Of a stretch of DNA of 64,000 bases, positions 26,790-34,526 are shown in pieces; positions within the stretch are counted from its first letter, which is position 1; every line of letters begins with the position of its first letter. This stretch comes from Rheinheimera pacifica (GTDB lineage: Bacteria > Pseudomonadota > Gammaproteobacteria > Enterobacterales > Alteromonadaceae): assembly GCF_900108485.1 (NCBI RefSeq), contig NZ_FNXF01000001.1:124001-188000 (forward strand), read 5' to 3'. Under the pieces are notes generated by a model. It did no database searches, had not been told where the DNA came from, and saw only the letters and a list, made by a program, of their open reading frames with translations. Made by a program: the position numbers and the translations under genes.

Positions 26790-26851
26790 TGCTAACGCCC
26801 CGCGCGTGAGCGTCGCAGCGGCTAAAGGCCACAAACGGCCGTTTGTTATCT
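26790..26851 (-). other. attC-like site 1
   Basis: On the minus strand the site opens with AGATAAC then AAACGGCC and ends with GGGGC then GTTAGCA. The ends are complementary (TAAC/GTTA, GCC/GGC) and the form AACAAACG...GGGCGTTA resembles Vibrio-type repeats. It separates the toxin-antitoxin cassette from the isomerase cassette. Confidence 0.7.
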
Positions 26852-26909
26852 GATCGTCCAACCATGTGCTACAATGTCTGACATTGCAACACACTTTGGA
26901 GTAGTTATC

Positions 26910-27194
26910 TTGAAAAGCGAAATGCTTAGCACACGCATAGATCATGACACAAAAGTCGCATTTACCAGCATTTGTGATGATGTCGGGCTAAGCCCATCTC
27001 AGGCACTCAAGCTATTTGCGCGTGCTGTTATCAATCATGGCGGTATACCTTTTGAGATTAAAGCACGCCAACCAAATGAAACTACAGTAGCTGCAATGCA
27101 AGAACTGGCAGCAGGTAAGGGCCAGCAAAGTAAGTCTCTTGATGCCATGTTAAACGAGTTAACCGAAGGCAAAGTACAAAGTGCTCACCCTTGA
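26910..27194 (+). CDS. RelB/DinJ-family antitoxin
   Basis: A 94-residue protein, with MLSTRIDHDTKVAF as a ribbon-helix-helix start, then ICDDVGLSPSQALKLFARAVINHGGIPFEIK, the usual DinJ/RelB dimer region, and a toxin-binding tail. TTG at 26910 with GGAG eight bases upstream is the preferred start; ATG at 26922 lacks a good site. Antitoxins of this family neutralise their toxin and repress their own promoter. It overlaps the toxin gene by 14 bases and is transcribed against the other cassettes, with its own promoter presumably in 26852-26905. Confidence 0.85.
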   Translation: MKSEMLSTRIDHDTKVAFTSICDDVGLSPSQALKLFARAVINHGGIPFEIKARQPNETTVAAMQELAAGKGQQSKSLDAMLNELTEGKVQSAHP

Positions 27195-27450
27195 ATATTC
27201 AACTCAGTTTAAAAAAGATTTCAAAAAAATTGCTAAGATGCCTATTCCCGACATTCTGGAAGTTGGGAATATCATCTCTCAGCTGCAGCGTGGCGAAGCA
27301 CTCGCCGCAAAAAATGTTGATCATCCTCTGAGTGGAAATTGGCTCGGCTTTAGAGATTGCCACATCAAGCCAGACTTCGTTCTAATTTACAGAATTGCTA
27401 ATAACACCCTGCAACTTGCCCGAATTGGCTCTCACAGCGAAATTTTCTAG
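27181..27450 (+). CDS. YafQ-family mRNA interferase toxin
   Basis: An 89-residue RelE/ParE-fold protein: LEYSTQFKKDFKKIAK at the N-terminus, LSGNWLGFRDCHIKPDFVLIYRI in the core and LARIGSHSEIF at the end, where the terminal His and Phe match the YafQ pattern. YafQ is a ribosome-dependent endoribonuclease. The start is a GTG within the antitoxin gene. The attC-like site 2 begins 15 bases after its stop, on the opposite strand, so the pair sits reversed inside its cassette. Confidence 0.87.
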   Translation: MLTLEYSTQFKKDFKKIAKMPIPDILEVGNIISQLQRGEALAAKNVDHPLSGNWLGFRDCHIKPDFVLIYRIANNTLQLARIGSHSEIF

Positions 27451-27464
27451 TTACACCAAAAATC

Positions 27465-27547
27465 ACATAACGTAGAGCTTTGGGGCGCCGGTCGAGTAGC
27501 TTAAGCCGTCCAAGCCCCGAAGATGCGATACCAGCCGCTTGTTAGTT
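27465..27547 (-). other. attC-like site 2
   Basis: On the minus strand it runs from AACTAAC followed by AAGCGGC to CTCTAC then GTTATGT. Internally GCATCTTCGGGGC is almost complementary to GCCCCAAAGCTC, giving the expected imperfect stem. The TAA stop of the kinase-like gene lies inside its first core. Confidence 0.68.
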
Positions 27548-28093
27548 TGCTTTGCTTTTTAGCCATTTGCTAACAATATCTGCGGTTACTGAAACAGGGC
27601 AAATTTCCTGAATTATTAGGTCGCAGTTTTTACGAACTTTATTTACTGTTTTAATATAAATATCTCTAAAGTGATCTTCGTAATTACTCAGATATTTAAG
27701 AACTGAACTATGTGAATCATTTGAGTGGCGTTCAATATTTCTCCTAATAACCCGAGAAAGACAAATATCCATAGGTTGATCAAGTAAGACTACATAGTCT
27801 ATAAACGAAGAAATACAGCTGCGTTCTCTACCAAATGGCTCTTCAACAAAAACATACGAGTGACTGCTTTCAATTAATTGTCGAAGATTATTGATCATAT
27901 CAGGCGTATAAATTTCGGATACGTCGGCCCCATTTTCTTTCCACTTTTTCATGTCTTTTGGATAGCTAAATTGATGAACGTAATCATCAAAATGCAAAAA
28001 AGGGCAACCGAAATCACTGGATAACTGCCTAACAGTTGATGTTTTACCGCACCCAGATGCACCGCTAATAGCTACGACTTTAACTCTATCCAT
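27542..28093 (-). CDS. P-loop kinase-like protein (uridine kinase/AAA type), cassette gene
   Basis: A 183-residue protein with a Walker A GASGCGKTS at residues 11-19, HFDDYVHQF as a likely substrate/Mg site, VFVEEPFGRERS as the second strand motif, VVLLDQPMDICLSRVIRRN as a lid with arginines, and a short C-terminal helical part. This resembles small nucleoside or uridine-kinase-fold proteins. The phosphate acceptor is unknown. It is AT-rich (about two thirds AT, against about half in the flanking genes), without a visible ribosome site stronger than a short purine run, and its stop codon is formed by the attC core. Confidence 0.72.
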   Translation of the reverse strand: MDRVKVVAISGASGCGKTSTVRQLSSDFGCPFLHFDDYVHQFSYPKDMKKWKENGADVSEIYTPDMINNLRQLIESSHSYVFVEEPFGRERSCISSFIDYVVLLDQPMDICLSRVIRRNIERHSNDSHSSVLKYLSNYEDHFRDIYIKTVNKVRKNCDLIIQEICPVSVTADIVSKWLKSKAN

Positions 28094-28123
28094 AGTGCCT
28101 CTATACGCCTATATTTGATTGTA

Positions 28124-28213
28124 AACTAACGCCCAAATTAGCGCGGAAAGCCGTGCAGCGGGTTAACGTCGCAGCCAGCGCTTTTTGCTGGCGATAATAT
28201 TCGTTTGTTATCT
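28124..28213 (-). other. attC-like site 3
   Basis: On the minus strand it opens AGATAAC followed by AAACGAATATTATC and closes with AATTTGGGC then GTTAGTT. AGATAACAAACG and GGGCGTTAG are the same end forms as in site 1. The upstream membrane-protein gene reads through most of it. Confidence 0.72.
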
Positions 28214-28644
28214 TGGGCCATCGCCAACCCCTGATTTATTTTATGTTGCATATAGATTACATGGAAAACTGACGTGATTAATGGCTTTAACCAAAGCTTG
28301 TCACCTCTCTTAGAACCTGCAATTAAATTAATCCGATTTCGCACCATAATTATCCAAGTTACGTCAAAAATACTTGAAACGATATGAATGCTGATTGAGC
28401 CTATTAAAATAGCTGGATCATGCAGGTTGGCTAAAGCATAAATCAAGCTGCCCAGGTGCATGGTGAATAATAAAATAGTTGTTACAATAAATAATTTAGA
28501 TATTTTATATTCAGTTTTTTGACTAATCAGGTTTGAGAAATTATAGAGCTTATATATTAGATAGGCCCCAACAGTCAGTATGCAAAGTAATAAAGTCTTT
28601 ATTACTGACTCAGCTTCAAATATTCCCACAAATCCTTTTTGCAT
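28138..28644 (-). CDS. Small membrane protein of unknown function, cassette gene with attC-encoded tail
   Basis: A 168-residue protein with about three or four hydrophobic segments (residues 15-33, 46-68, 75-100), loosely like DUF4234-type proteins (LTVGAYLIYKLYNFSN). I do not recognise a specific function. The last 24 or so residues, from AQDNKRILSPAK to the end, are translated from attC site 3, and the stop lies eight bases inside its far core. This suggests the original stop was lost or that the reading simply runs into the recombination site. Its start ATG at 28644 has an AGAG purine run (GGAGAGTAA) just before it. Confidence 0.65.
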   Translation of the reverse strand: MQKGFVGIFEAESVIKTLLLCILTVGAYLIYKLYNFSNLISQKTEYKISKLFIVTTILLFTMHLGSLIYALANLHDPAILIGSISIHIVSSIFDVTWIIMVRNRINLIAGSKRGDKLWLKPLITSVFHVIYMQHKINQGLAMAQDNKRILSPAKSAGCDVNPLHGFPR

Positions 28645-28684
28645 TTACTCTCCAAAAGTGAAAGGGCATCAATACTAAAGCGCA

Positions 28685-28774
28685 ATATAACGTTTATTCG
28701 GCGGGTTGATCCGTACTTAAACACGGTTTAACCTGCCTTTGTAAATGTACAGAACACTACACCGCTTGTTTAAA
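28685..28774 (-). other. attC-like site 4
   Basis: On the minus strand it runs from TTTAAAC followed by AAGCGGTG to AATAAAC and GTTATAT. End forms agree with site 2 (AACAAGCGG ... CGTTAT). The cores deviate more from RYYYAAC/GTTRRRY than in sites 1-3. It follows the Fic gene by about 110 bases, in which ACGGGTT/AACCCGT (28825-28848) forms a hairpin. Confidence 0.55.
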
Positions 28775-28881
28775 ACTTACAATAACTTATCGGTACAGCT
28801 GATAGTTGTGCTGGTGGCGCAAGTACGGGTTAAGCTGTCTGAACCCGTTTATTGCTGATCTCTAATAGCGCGTGCGAATTA

Positions 28882-30228
28882 TTATGCTTTTTTTCCATTT
28901 AGTTTGGATAGCAGCTCAGATGGTGCGATGTAGATTATCGTTCTTCCATCTTTGGTACTGAAAAACAGCTTCATTTCAACCAGCTTTGTCAGATAGCTTC
29001 GTGCTGTATTTTCTGAAACTGAGTAAGAGCTGGAAACTTCTTTTGCGCTAAAAACTCTACCGGGCTCTTTAACCGCTTTTTTAATTAAATCCTTTTGAAT
29101 AAAGTTAAGTTTTGAACCCCAGGACGTTCTTTCTAGTACTTCAGATATTTTTTGAAACTCAGTCGCCTTTTGATTCAGGTATTTTTTCAGCTCGTCGAAG
29201 GCTTTGTGTATTGTATCTAACTGAAAGTAGATAAAATAAGTAAGATCGTTGCTATCTTTTTCAGTGTACAAATAAGACAAACCGTACTCTCTTGGTTTCT
29301 CTCTTAAAAGCTTACTGATGGAGATGTATTTGAACAGAATGTAATCACTTTTCAACATGAACCAATAAAACAGGGCTCTGGCTGTCCTACCGTTTCCATC
29401 TCTGAAGGGATGCTCATATCCAATCATAAAGTGCAACGTTATTGCCTTAATCATTGGATGTATAAAGTCACTTCCCTCTATGCCGGTGTGGTTTTTATTG
29501 GCAAATTCACACAGCTTCAGCAACCGGTTTTCTATCGTAGAAAAATCCGGTGGTTGGTGTGCAATATTGCCATCACCATCTTCTATATATATATCGTTGT
29601 GCTGCCTAAACTGACCAGGGATAACATTGTTTCCGCTAGTTCCTGCTGTTGCTATCCGATGAAACTCAAGAATCATATCTAATGTTAATGTGTTTTTGCT
29701 ATTTTGCTCGGCGTATTTTAGTAACAGATAGTTATTGAGAATCATCCGTTCATCTTCATCAACCGGCTCTCTTCCTTCCTCCAGCATTTTTTTTGCAACT
29801 TCCCGGGTTGTCGATGCACCTTCCAACTGAGCACTGGTAATAGCTTCCTCCATTATTAATGAAGAAACCAAGAATCTACTCTGCAGGCTATCACTTGCAG
29901 CTGAATCAGCTACTGCGCCCACGTTTCCACCGGTCACTTTAACCAGTTGATACAAGATCGCTTCCATAGAGTGAGGAGTGCAATAAACAAATGGAGCCCC
30001 GTTTTCATCAAATAATCCGATAGGCTTGTATTGGGACATACGTTTAAATTTGACAGCTTTCCATAAATTTTCTGCATTTTCCTTTGGAACTCTCCATTTG
30101 AATTGGCTCCAATGCAGATAACGGCCATCAGAATCTGTTACATCACATTTTTCCAAAAGAGGAATAACAACCTCAAAATCTTCAGGAATACTGAGCACTG
30201 GTGGTTTTTCAACTCTTGACTTAGCCAT
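28882..30228 (-). CDS. Fic-domain protein with C-terminal winged helix, cassette gene
   Basis: A 448-residue protein. The Fic core motif HPFRDGNGRTAR (about 273-284) has the catalytic His and the phosphate-binding NGR. An N-terminal TSAQLEG (about 133-139) fits the class II inhibitory motif S/TxxxE(G/N), whose Glu blocks ATP gamma-phosphate. A winged helix (KAVKEPGRVFSAKEVSSSYSVSENTARSYLTKLVEMKLFF) ends the protein. Fic enzymes mostly transfer AMP to target proteins; in this Fic-DUF4172/HTH group targets are unknown. At about 1.4 kb it is a large cassette gene and is AT-rich. Readthrough from the TonB locus could express it. Confidence 0.88.
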   Translation of the reverse strand: MAKSRVEKPPVLSIPEDFEVVIPLLEKCDVTDSDGRYLHWSQFKWRVPKENAENLWKAVKFKRMSQYKPIGLFDENGAPFVYCTPHSMEAILYQLVKVTGGNVGAVADSAASDSLQSRFLVSSLIMEEAITSAQLEGASTTREVAKKMLEEGREPVDEDERMILNNYLLLKYAEQNSKNTLTLDMILEFHRIATAGTSGNNVIPGQFRQHNDIYIEDGDGNIAHQPPDFSTIENRLLKLCEFANKNHTGIEGSDFIHPMIKAITLHFMIGYEHPFRDGNGRTARALFYWFMLKSDYILFKYISISKLLREKPREYGLSYLYTEKDSNDLTYFIYFQLDTIHKAFDELKKYLNQKATEFQKISEVLERTSWGSKLNFIQKDLIKKAVKEPGRVFSAKEVSSSYSVSENTARSYLTKLVEMKLFFSTKDGRTIIYIAPSELLSKLNGKKA

Positions 30229-30330
30229 AACGCATCTCTAATTGACTTGCTTATTTGATTTTTAGAGTAAGCTTTTTATTATTAAAACGCAAATTCGAAA
30301 ATTTGAGTTATGACAGGCGTGTGTGGGATT

Positions 30331-30337
30331 GCCTAAC
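30331..30337 (-). other. GTTAGGC core site at the right edge of the cassette cluster
   Basis: On the minus strand TTTGTTAGGC stands 102 bases before the Fic start and 17 bases after the DUF6445-like stop. GTTAGGC is a canonical integron core (GTTRRRY). No matching inverse core with a long stem is visible upstream of it, so it may be a secondary insertion point rather than a full attC or attI. Confidence 0.55.
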
Positions 30338-30353
30338 AAAGTATTGGTAGTGT

Positions 30354-31043
30354 TTAGCCATGCTTTGGCTGCATATCGATAAAGCTGCTAATGGTTAGCC
30401 GGCCTAAACGCGGGTTGGCGGATAAGCTGGTGTTTTGGGTAATAATGCCGCTGTGCAACGCATGGCGGCGGTAGATAATCAGGCGGTTAAAGATGCCTTG
30501 CTGCGCGCCAATTTGCTCAAATAGTGCGGTATCGCCGCCAATATAACCATCGCTGGCTTTAGGCAGGTTGGGGCCATCGTTTTCGGCTTCCAGTGCGCGG
30601 TAATAGACCATAGTGCGGCTGTCATCAATAATTTCAAAGCCGGTTTTACGGTGGCGGTAAAAGGCAGTACCGCCTTGATCGCCCTGAAATAAGTAATGCA
30701 CCGCCGCCAGCGCGTGTTTTTCTGTCGTGTCAAAATGCGGAATGCGTTGCAGCAATTTGAGTTGTGCCGGTGGTGTAGTAACCAGCGAAAAATGACACAC
30801 CGAAAAGCCCAGCGCCGTTGTCGGTAATGCAAAGTAATCTATTAACGTGGCCTGCAGGCTTTGCAGCATAAACTGGCGATAGCTTTCAGGTGCTGCAGAG
30901 CGCACGCCCGGATAATAAGGTGAATTGGCCAAAAATTGCTGGCCACAGGCGTACTCAACTAACGCTTCAGGCTGCGGTATAAAATTATCTACCACCAACA
31001 GCGGTGAGTGCTCTTTGCCTGTCGTCAGCCGGGTGATCTGCAT
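30354..31043 (-). CDS. DUF6445-like putative Fe(II)/2-oxoglutarate oxygenase
   Basis: A 229-residue protein of the family placed after SapC/halogenase genes in TonB loci (DUF6445 in my memory). H103-x-D105 (IPHFDT) and a later His in RRHALHSG, then Arg in RLGRLTISSF, match the metal and 2-oxoglutarate ligands of prolyl-hydroxylase-like dioxygenases. No reaction is known to me. It follows the halogenase-like gene after 23 bases and is the last gene of the leftward TonB unit. The cassette cluster begins right after it. Confidence 0.7.
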   Translation of the reverse strand: MQITRLTTGKEHSPLLVVDNFIPQPEALVEYACGQQFLANSPYYPGVRSAAPESYRQFMLQSLQATLIDYFALPTTALGFSVCHFSLVTTPPAQLKLLQRIPHFDTTEKHALAAVHYLFQGDQGGTAFYRHRKTGFEIIDDSRTMVYYRALEAENDGPNLPKASDGYIGGDTALFEQIGAQQGIFNRLIIYRRHALHSGIITQNTSLSANPRLGRLTISSFIDMQPKHG

Positions 31044-31066
31044 CTGCGTTTATGCTCGGTCAGGTG

Positions 31067-32554
31067 CTATGTCAGGTTAGACGGGCAGTATTGGCGCAGA
31101 AAGTCACGGTGCGATGGCAGCCGGTGTACGGCGCTGTTAATCGTTTCGCGGATCTGCTGTAAGTGGCGGCTTAACTCGCCGCTGCCCAAGCCTGCCACCA
31201 ACTGATGATAACTTTGCGGTTGCAGCCGCTGCCCCAGCATGACATGGCTCCAGGATTCGAGCCGGAACATCTCATCGCCGGTTTGAAAGGCGTGGGCGCT
31301 TTCGCGGAATAACGCTATGCGGTGTGCCAGCGAATCCGGGATTGTCATGGTGCGGCAATAGTCCCAAAACGGGCTGTCGTTACGTTCGGTCTGGTGATAA
31401 TGCAGAATAATAAAATCGCGGATTTTTTCTACTTCAGTAATAGATTGCTGGTTATATTCGTCGGTTAGAGCTGGTGTAACGCCGTTAAAAGGAAACAGCC
31501 GCAGTAAGCGGATAATGCCGCTCATAAACAGAAAAATACTGGTCGATTCCAGCGGTTCAATAAAACCACTGGATAAACCAATAGCAACACAGTTTTTATG
31601 CCACAGCTTTTTACGCCGGCCGGTTTGATAGCTAAGTACGCGGGGCTCCATAATGGCCGGTGCTTCCAGGCCATCCAGTAAACGCTGTCTGGCTTTGTCG
31701 TCGGACAAATAATCGCTGGCATACACCAAACCATTGCCAACCCGGTGTTGCAGCGGAATTTTCCACTGCCAGCCGCTGTCATGCGCAATAGCCCGGGTGT
31801 AAGGTGGTACAGTAGGGCCGGGCTCGGTTTGTACTACTACCGCTTTATTGCACGGTAGCCAGTGATCCCAGCGCTCGTAACCGGTTTTTAATGTTTGCTC
31901 GATTAACAAGGCGCGAAAGCCGGTGCAGTCTATAAACAAATCGCCGGTTATTTCCTGGCCAGACTCCAGCACCAAAGCGCGGATATCGCCGTTAACATGC
32001 TGCTGCACCTGGGCAATTTTTCCCTCAATGCGCACCGCACATAAGTCTTCGCTAAAGCGGCGTAAAAAACGGGCATAACGGCCGGCATCCAAATGGTAGG
32101 CGTAGTTAATGGTAGATTGCTCAGTTTTAGCAAACTTATGCTGTTTGGCCGCCTGTAACTCGTAACAATAGTCGCCAAAAGGTGCGGCTATACCCTGGCT
32201 TAAGCCGTGTAAATAGTAGTGCTGAAAATCACTCAGAAAGCTGCCTTTGCCGGTGACACCAAAGGGGTGGAAATAATGGTCGCCCTGTTGGCCCCAGTTT
32301 TCAAACGAAATGGCCAGTTTAAAGGTGGCATCGGTAGCCTGCATAAACTCTTGCTCGTTGATACCGAGCAAATTATGAAACAGCTGCACCGGTGGCACGG
32401 TAGATTCGCCCACGCCGACCGTGCCTATTTCTTCTGACTCTATCAGCACGACATCAATTAAGCCTTTTAGCCGTTTTGACAGCGCGGCCGCAGCTACCCA
32501 ACCGGCGGTGCCACCACCGGCGATCACTACTTTTTTAACTGTATGGTGTTGCAT
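31067..32554 (-). CDS. Flavin-dependent tryptophan-halogenase-family protein
   Basis: A 495-residue FAD enzyme: VVIAGGGTAGWVAAAALSK (dinucleotide binding) at the N-terminus, IGTVGVGESTVPP where family members have GxGESTxP, the WxWxIP motif as WQWKIPL (about 256-262), and GFIEPLESTSIF near residue 340. Known members halogenate tryptophan or phenols using FADH2, chloride and oxygen. Many proteobacterial copies, like this one, lie behind TonB receptors of sugar loci and have no proven substrate. The key lysine of halogenases cannot be placed with certainty by eye. It is in one unit with cupin, SapC and receptor genes. Confidence 0.85.
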   Translation of the reverse strand: MQHHTVKKVVIAGGGTAGWVAAAALSKRLKGLIDVVLIESEEIGTVGVGESTVPPVQLFHNLLGINEQEFMQATDATFKLAISFENWGQQGDHYFHPFGVTGKGSFLSDFQHYYLHGLSQGIAAPFGDYCYELQAAKQHKFAKTEQSTINYAYHLDAGRYARFLRRFSEDLCAVRIEGKIAQVQQHVNGDIRALVLESGQEITGDLFIDCTGFRALLIEQTLKTGYERWDHWLPCNKAVVVQTEPGPTVPPYTRAIAHDSGWQWKIPLQHRVGNGLVYASDYLSDDKARQRLLDGLEAPAIMEPRVLSYQTGRRKKLWHKNCVAIGLSSGFIEPLESTSIFLFMSGIIRLLRLFPFNGVTPALTDEYNQQSITEVEKIRDFIILHYHQTERNDSPFWDYCRTMTIPDSLAHRIALFRESAHAFQTGDEMFRLESWSHVMLGQRLQPQSYHQLVAGLGSGELSRHLQQIRETINSAVHRLPSHRDFLRQYCPSNLT

Positions 32555-32585
32555 TGTCTGCTCCCTGTGATTTTTATAATATTTT

Positions 32586-33620
32586 TCAGCGATTTAACCG
32601 GTTTAGCAGCATCGCTCTGAGTTGGCGCGCCTGCATCTCATCCAGCCCGCCCAATACACCACGGGCAGCTTCAGGCAAATGTTGTCCGGCTTGTTTGGGG
32701 TCATCAAACACATAGTAATTTAACAGCGCCTGCCAGGCGCGGCGTTCATGCTCGGGCTTATCGCGCAGGCATAACAGGGCGTGGTACAACAGGTTCATAC
32801 CCGAGCCGGTGTAGCGCGGGGCTGTGCTCCACCAGTAATTGATCAAAATATTAAAGCTGCCCGGCGCTTCTACCTGATGCCACCACATGCTGGGTAAATA
32901 CAGGGCATCGCCCGGTTCTAACTCGGCTATCTGGCCTGCCGCCACGGCATGGCGGAAATTAGGAAAACGCTGTAAATCCGGTTGGCTAAAATCGACCATA
33001 CTGATGGCCTGGCCGCCTGGTGTCGGTTCCAGTGGCCCAGGGTACAAATTGCTGACTTGCTCTGGTGGAAACAGCGTAAAACGGCGTTTACCCAGTACGC
33101 AGCAGGCCAGGTTTTCTGAGGTATCATAGTGGCAGGCGGCCAACGAGCGGTTGCCCAGCCAGATGCTGACGCGGTCTGGTTCAGTGGCATAGCCCGGTTC
33201 AGGTTTGGGTAACTGCATATTGTGCTGATCGGGCAGGGTAGGAAAATGGCTCTGCAGCAGGTTAGATGCAATGTAAACCGAAGGCGGTTGTGCTTGCTGC
33301 TGCCAGGCCAATATATCGCGTAGTACCTGATCAACCTTGCCTAAACTCACGGTAAAATTCAGCTTAGTGGCGTCGTCATTATAAAAATAGCGGCCGTTCA
33401 GGCCGGGTTCGCCGTAATACACCTGAGTGGGCTGGCCGTTATAGTGGCTGTTAAGGTAATCGGCCACTAAGGCCGGATTTTGCTGCCCCAGTTGTACCAT
33501 GGGCCAGTGGTTTACCAGGCCTTTTAGCACTACCGGTTGTTTGGCGTTGACGATTTCTGCCGGTAAAACGCCGGGTTGGCAGGTATCAACAATAGGGCAA
33601 CGGCGGCTAATATTCAGCAT
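32586..33620 (-). CDS. Cupin_8/JmjC-like putative dioxygenase
   Basis: A 344-residue protein: PVVLKGLVNHWPMV (typical of cupin_8/FIH-like proteins) near the N-terminus, ACHYDTSENLACCVLGKRRF with the H-x-D iron ligands, LYPGPLEP, then LEPGDALYLPSMWWHQVE with the distal His. Relatives hydroxylate protein side chains with Fe(II) and 2-oxoglutarate. The ATG at 33620 is preferred; a GTG at 33647 would overlap the sapC end by 17 bases. It sits between sapC and the halogenase gene. Its target is unknown. Confidence 0.8.
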   Translation of the reverse strand: MLNISRRCPIVDTCQPGVLPAEIVNAKQPVVLKGLVNHWPMVQLGQQNPALVADYLNSHYNGQPTQVYYGEPGLNGRYFYNDDATKLNFTVSLGKVDQVLRDILAWQQQAQPPSVYIASNLLQSHFPTLPDQHNMQLPKPEPGYATEPDRVSIWLGNRSLAACHYDTSENLACCVLGKRRFTLFPPEQVSNLYPGPLEPTPGGQAISMVDFSQPDLQRFPNFRHAVAAGQIAELEPGDALYLPSMWWHQVEAPGSFNILINYWWSTAPRYTGSGMNLLYHALLCLRDKPEHERRAWQALLNYYVFDDPKQAGQHLPEAARGVLGGLDEMQARQLRAMLLNRLNR

Positions 33621-33630
33621 AACGCTTTGC

Positions 33631-34398
33631 TCATAACGGTTTGTCACTTACAGCAACAGCCTGTTGCCGGTTAAGCTGATTTTTGCGCTCAATTAGGCTG
33701 CGGATATTGCTCATCGAGTTAACAATGGCATACGCCAGTTGCAAAAAACCGGCCTGATGCAGTTGCTCTAACCCGGTGCCGCGCAGTGCCGCCAAACGGG
33801 CAGCATTAATACAATAATTGCCGGTCAGGCGGTATTTTTCGCCGTTGTCGAGGCTGAACTCTATATTGACAGGCTCTATCAGCTCCAGTTCGGTAAAGGC
33901 AGCAAACATCGCCGGCGCTATAGCCAGCCCCTGATGAATCGCCTGCAGGCGGGCCGAAATATGCTCCAGATAAGGGCTGTTGCCACCTTGGGGTAAAAAC
34001 AATTGCTGGCCATATTGTTCACTGATTTTGGGGTGGTCGATATCTATATGTACTACCGGCTCTGGTTCGTCGTTCAGATCACTGCTCTGGCGCTGAAAGC
34101 CAATCAGAAACGGGCCTTTTTCAATGCTGGCCGGAATATAGCGCGCGTCCCAGCCAGACGGCTGCTGGTTATTCAGGTATAAATTTTCATCCGCGGCAAA
34201 GCCTAATAAAGCGATGGCCTGATACTGATTATCATCAGCGTCACGGCGCAGCAGAATAGGGTACTCTTTTTGTAGTTCGGTAAATTCGGTAGGAAACACC
34301 AGCGTGCTGGCGATATTGTCGCCGTATTCTGCGCCAAACCGGTGTAGCACACGGGTATGCTGGTGGTCGATATTGTTTAATAGTGCATGTCGGGGCAT
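33631..34398 (-). CDS. SapC family protein
   Basis: A 255-residue protein with NIASTLVFPTEFTELQKEYPILLR, LGFAADENLYLN, RYIPASIEKGPFLIGF and a C-terminal segment LQLAYAIVNSMSNIRSLIERKN, features of the SapC family (first named in Campylobacter surface-layer work). In marine gammaproteobacteria and Xanthomonads it routinely follows sugar-linked TonB receptors, but its activity is unknown. No signal peptide is visible, so it is probably cytoplasmic. Its stop lies 10 bases before the preferred cupin start. Confidence 0.85.
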   Translation of the reverse strand: MPRHALLNNIDHQHTRVLHRFGAEYGDNIASTLVFPTEFTELQKEYPILLRRDADDNQYQAIALLGFAADENLYLNNQQPSGWDARYIPASIEKGPFLIGFQRQSSDLNDEPEPVVHIDIDHPKISEQYGQQLFLPQGGNSPYLEHISARLQAIHQGLAIAPAMFAAFTELELIEPVNIEFSLDNGEKYRLTGNYCINAARLAALRGTGLEQLHQAGFLQLAYAIVNSMSNIRSLIERKNQLNRQQAVAVSDKPL

Positions 34399-34445
34399 TT
34401 TTACATCCTGTGTCTGCTGTGTAGCAATAACTCCCTTCGGTCAGG

Positions 34446-34466
34446 AAAAGCCGCTGTAATAGCGGC
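34446..34466 (-). terminator. Terminator-like hairpin between TonB receptor and sapC
   Basis: On the minus strand GCCGCT-ATTAC-AGCGGC is followed by TTTTCC. It may lower transcription of the four downstream genes relative to the receptor. Confidence 0.55.
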
Positions 34467-34497
34467 CTGGCTTTTAATGTACAACTGATACAACATT

Positions 34498-34518
34498 CCC
34501 GCCAGTCGGACTGGCGGG
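34498..34518. repeat. Perfect 9-bp inverted repeat right after the TonB receptor stop
   Basis: CCCGCCAGT and ACTGGCGGG are separated by three bases. There is no T-tract on either side, so it is more likely an mRNA-stabilising or processing hairpin than a terminator. Confidence 0.6.
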
Positions 34519-34526
34519 CTCCGTTG

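Larger units (their letters stand above)
26410..30337 (-). mobile_element. Cluster of integron gene cassettes without integrase (CALIN-type)
   Basis: Five short gene units are separated by four attC-like sites, all oriented on the minus strand, each 62-90 bp with an inverse core ending in AAC, then AA(A/G)CG, and a GTT-type core at the other end (26790, 27465, 28124, 28685). A GTTAGGC core at 30331-30337 precedes the first cassette. Contents are typical of cassette arrays: toxin-antitoxin, small enzyme, membrane protein, Fic protein. Base composition is clearly more AT-rich than the flanking xylan and TonB genes. No integrase, attI or cassette promoter is visible, so mobility would need an integrase elsewhere. 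Confidence 0.75.

Noticed and set aside
26410-30337. An integron integrase or attI site within the cassette cluster
   Set aside because: No tyrosine recombinase frame is present; the single GTTAGGC at 30331 lacks a partner core, so it was not called attI.
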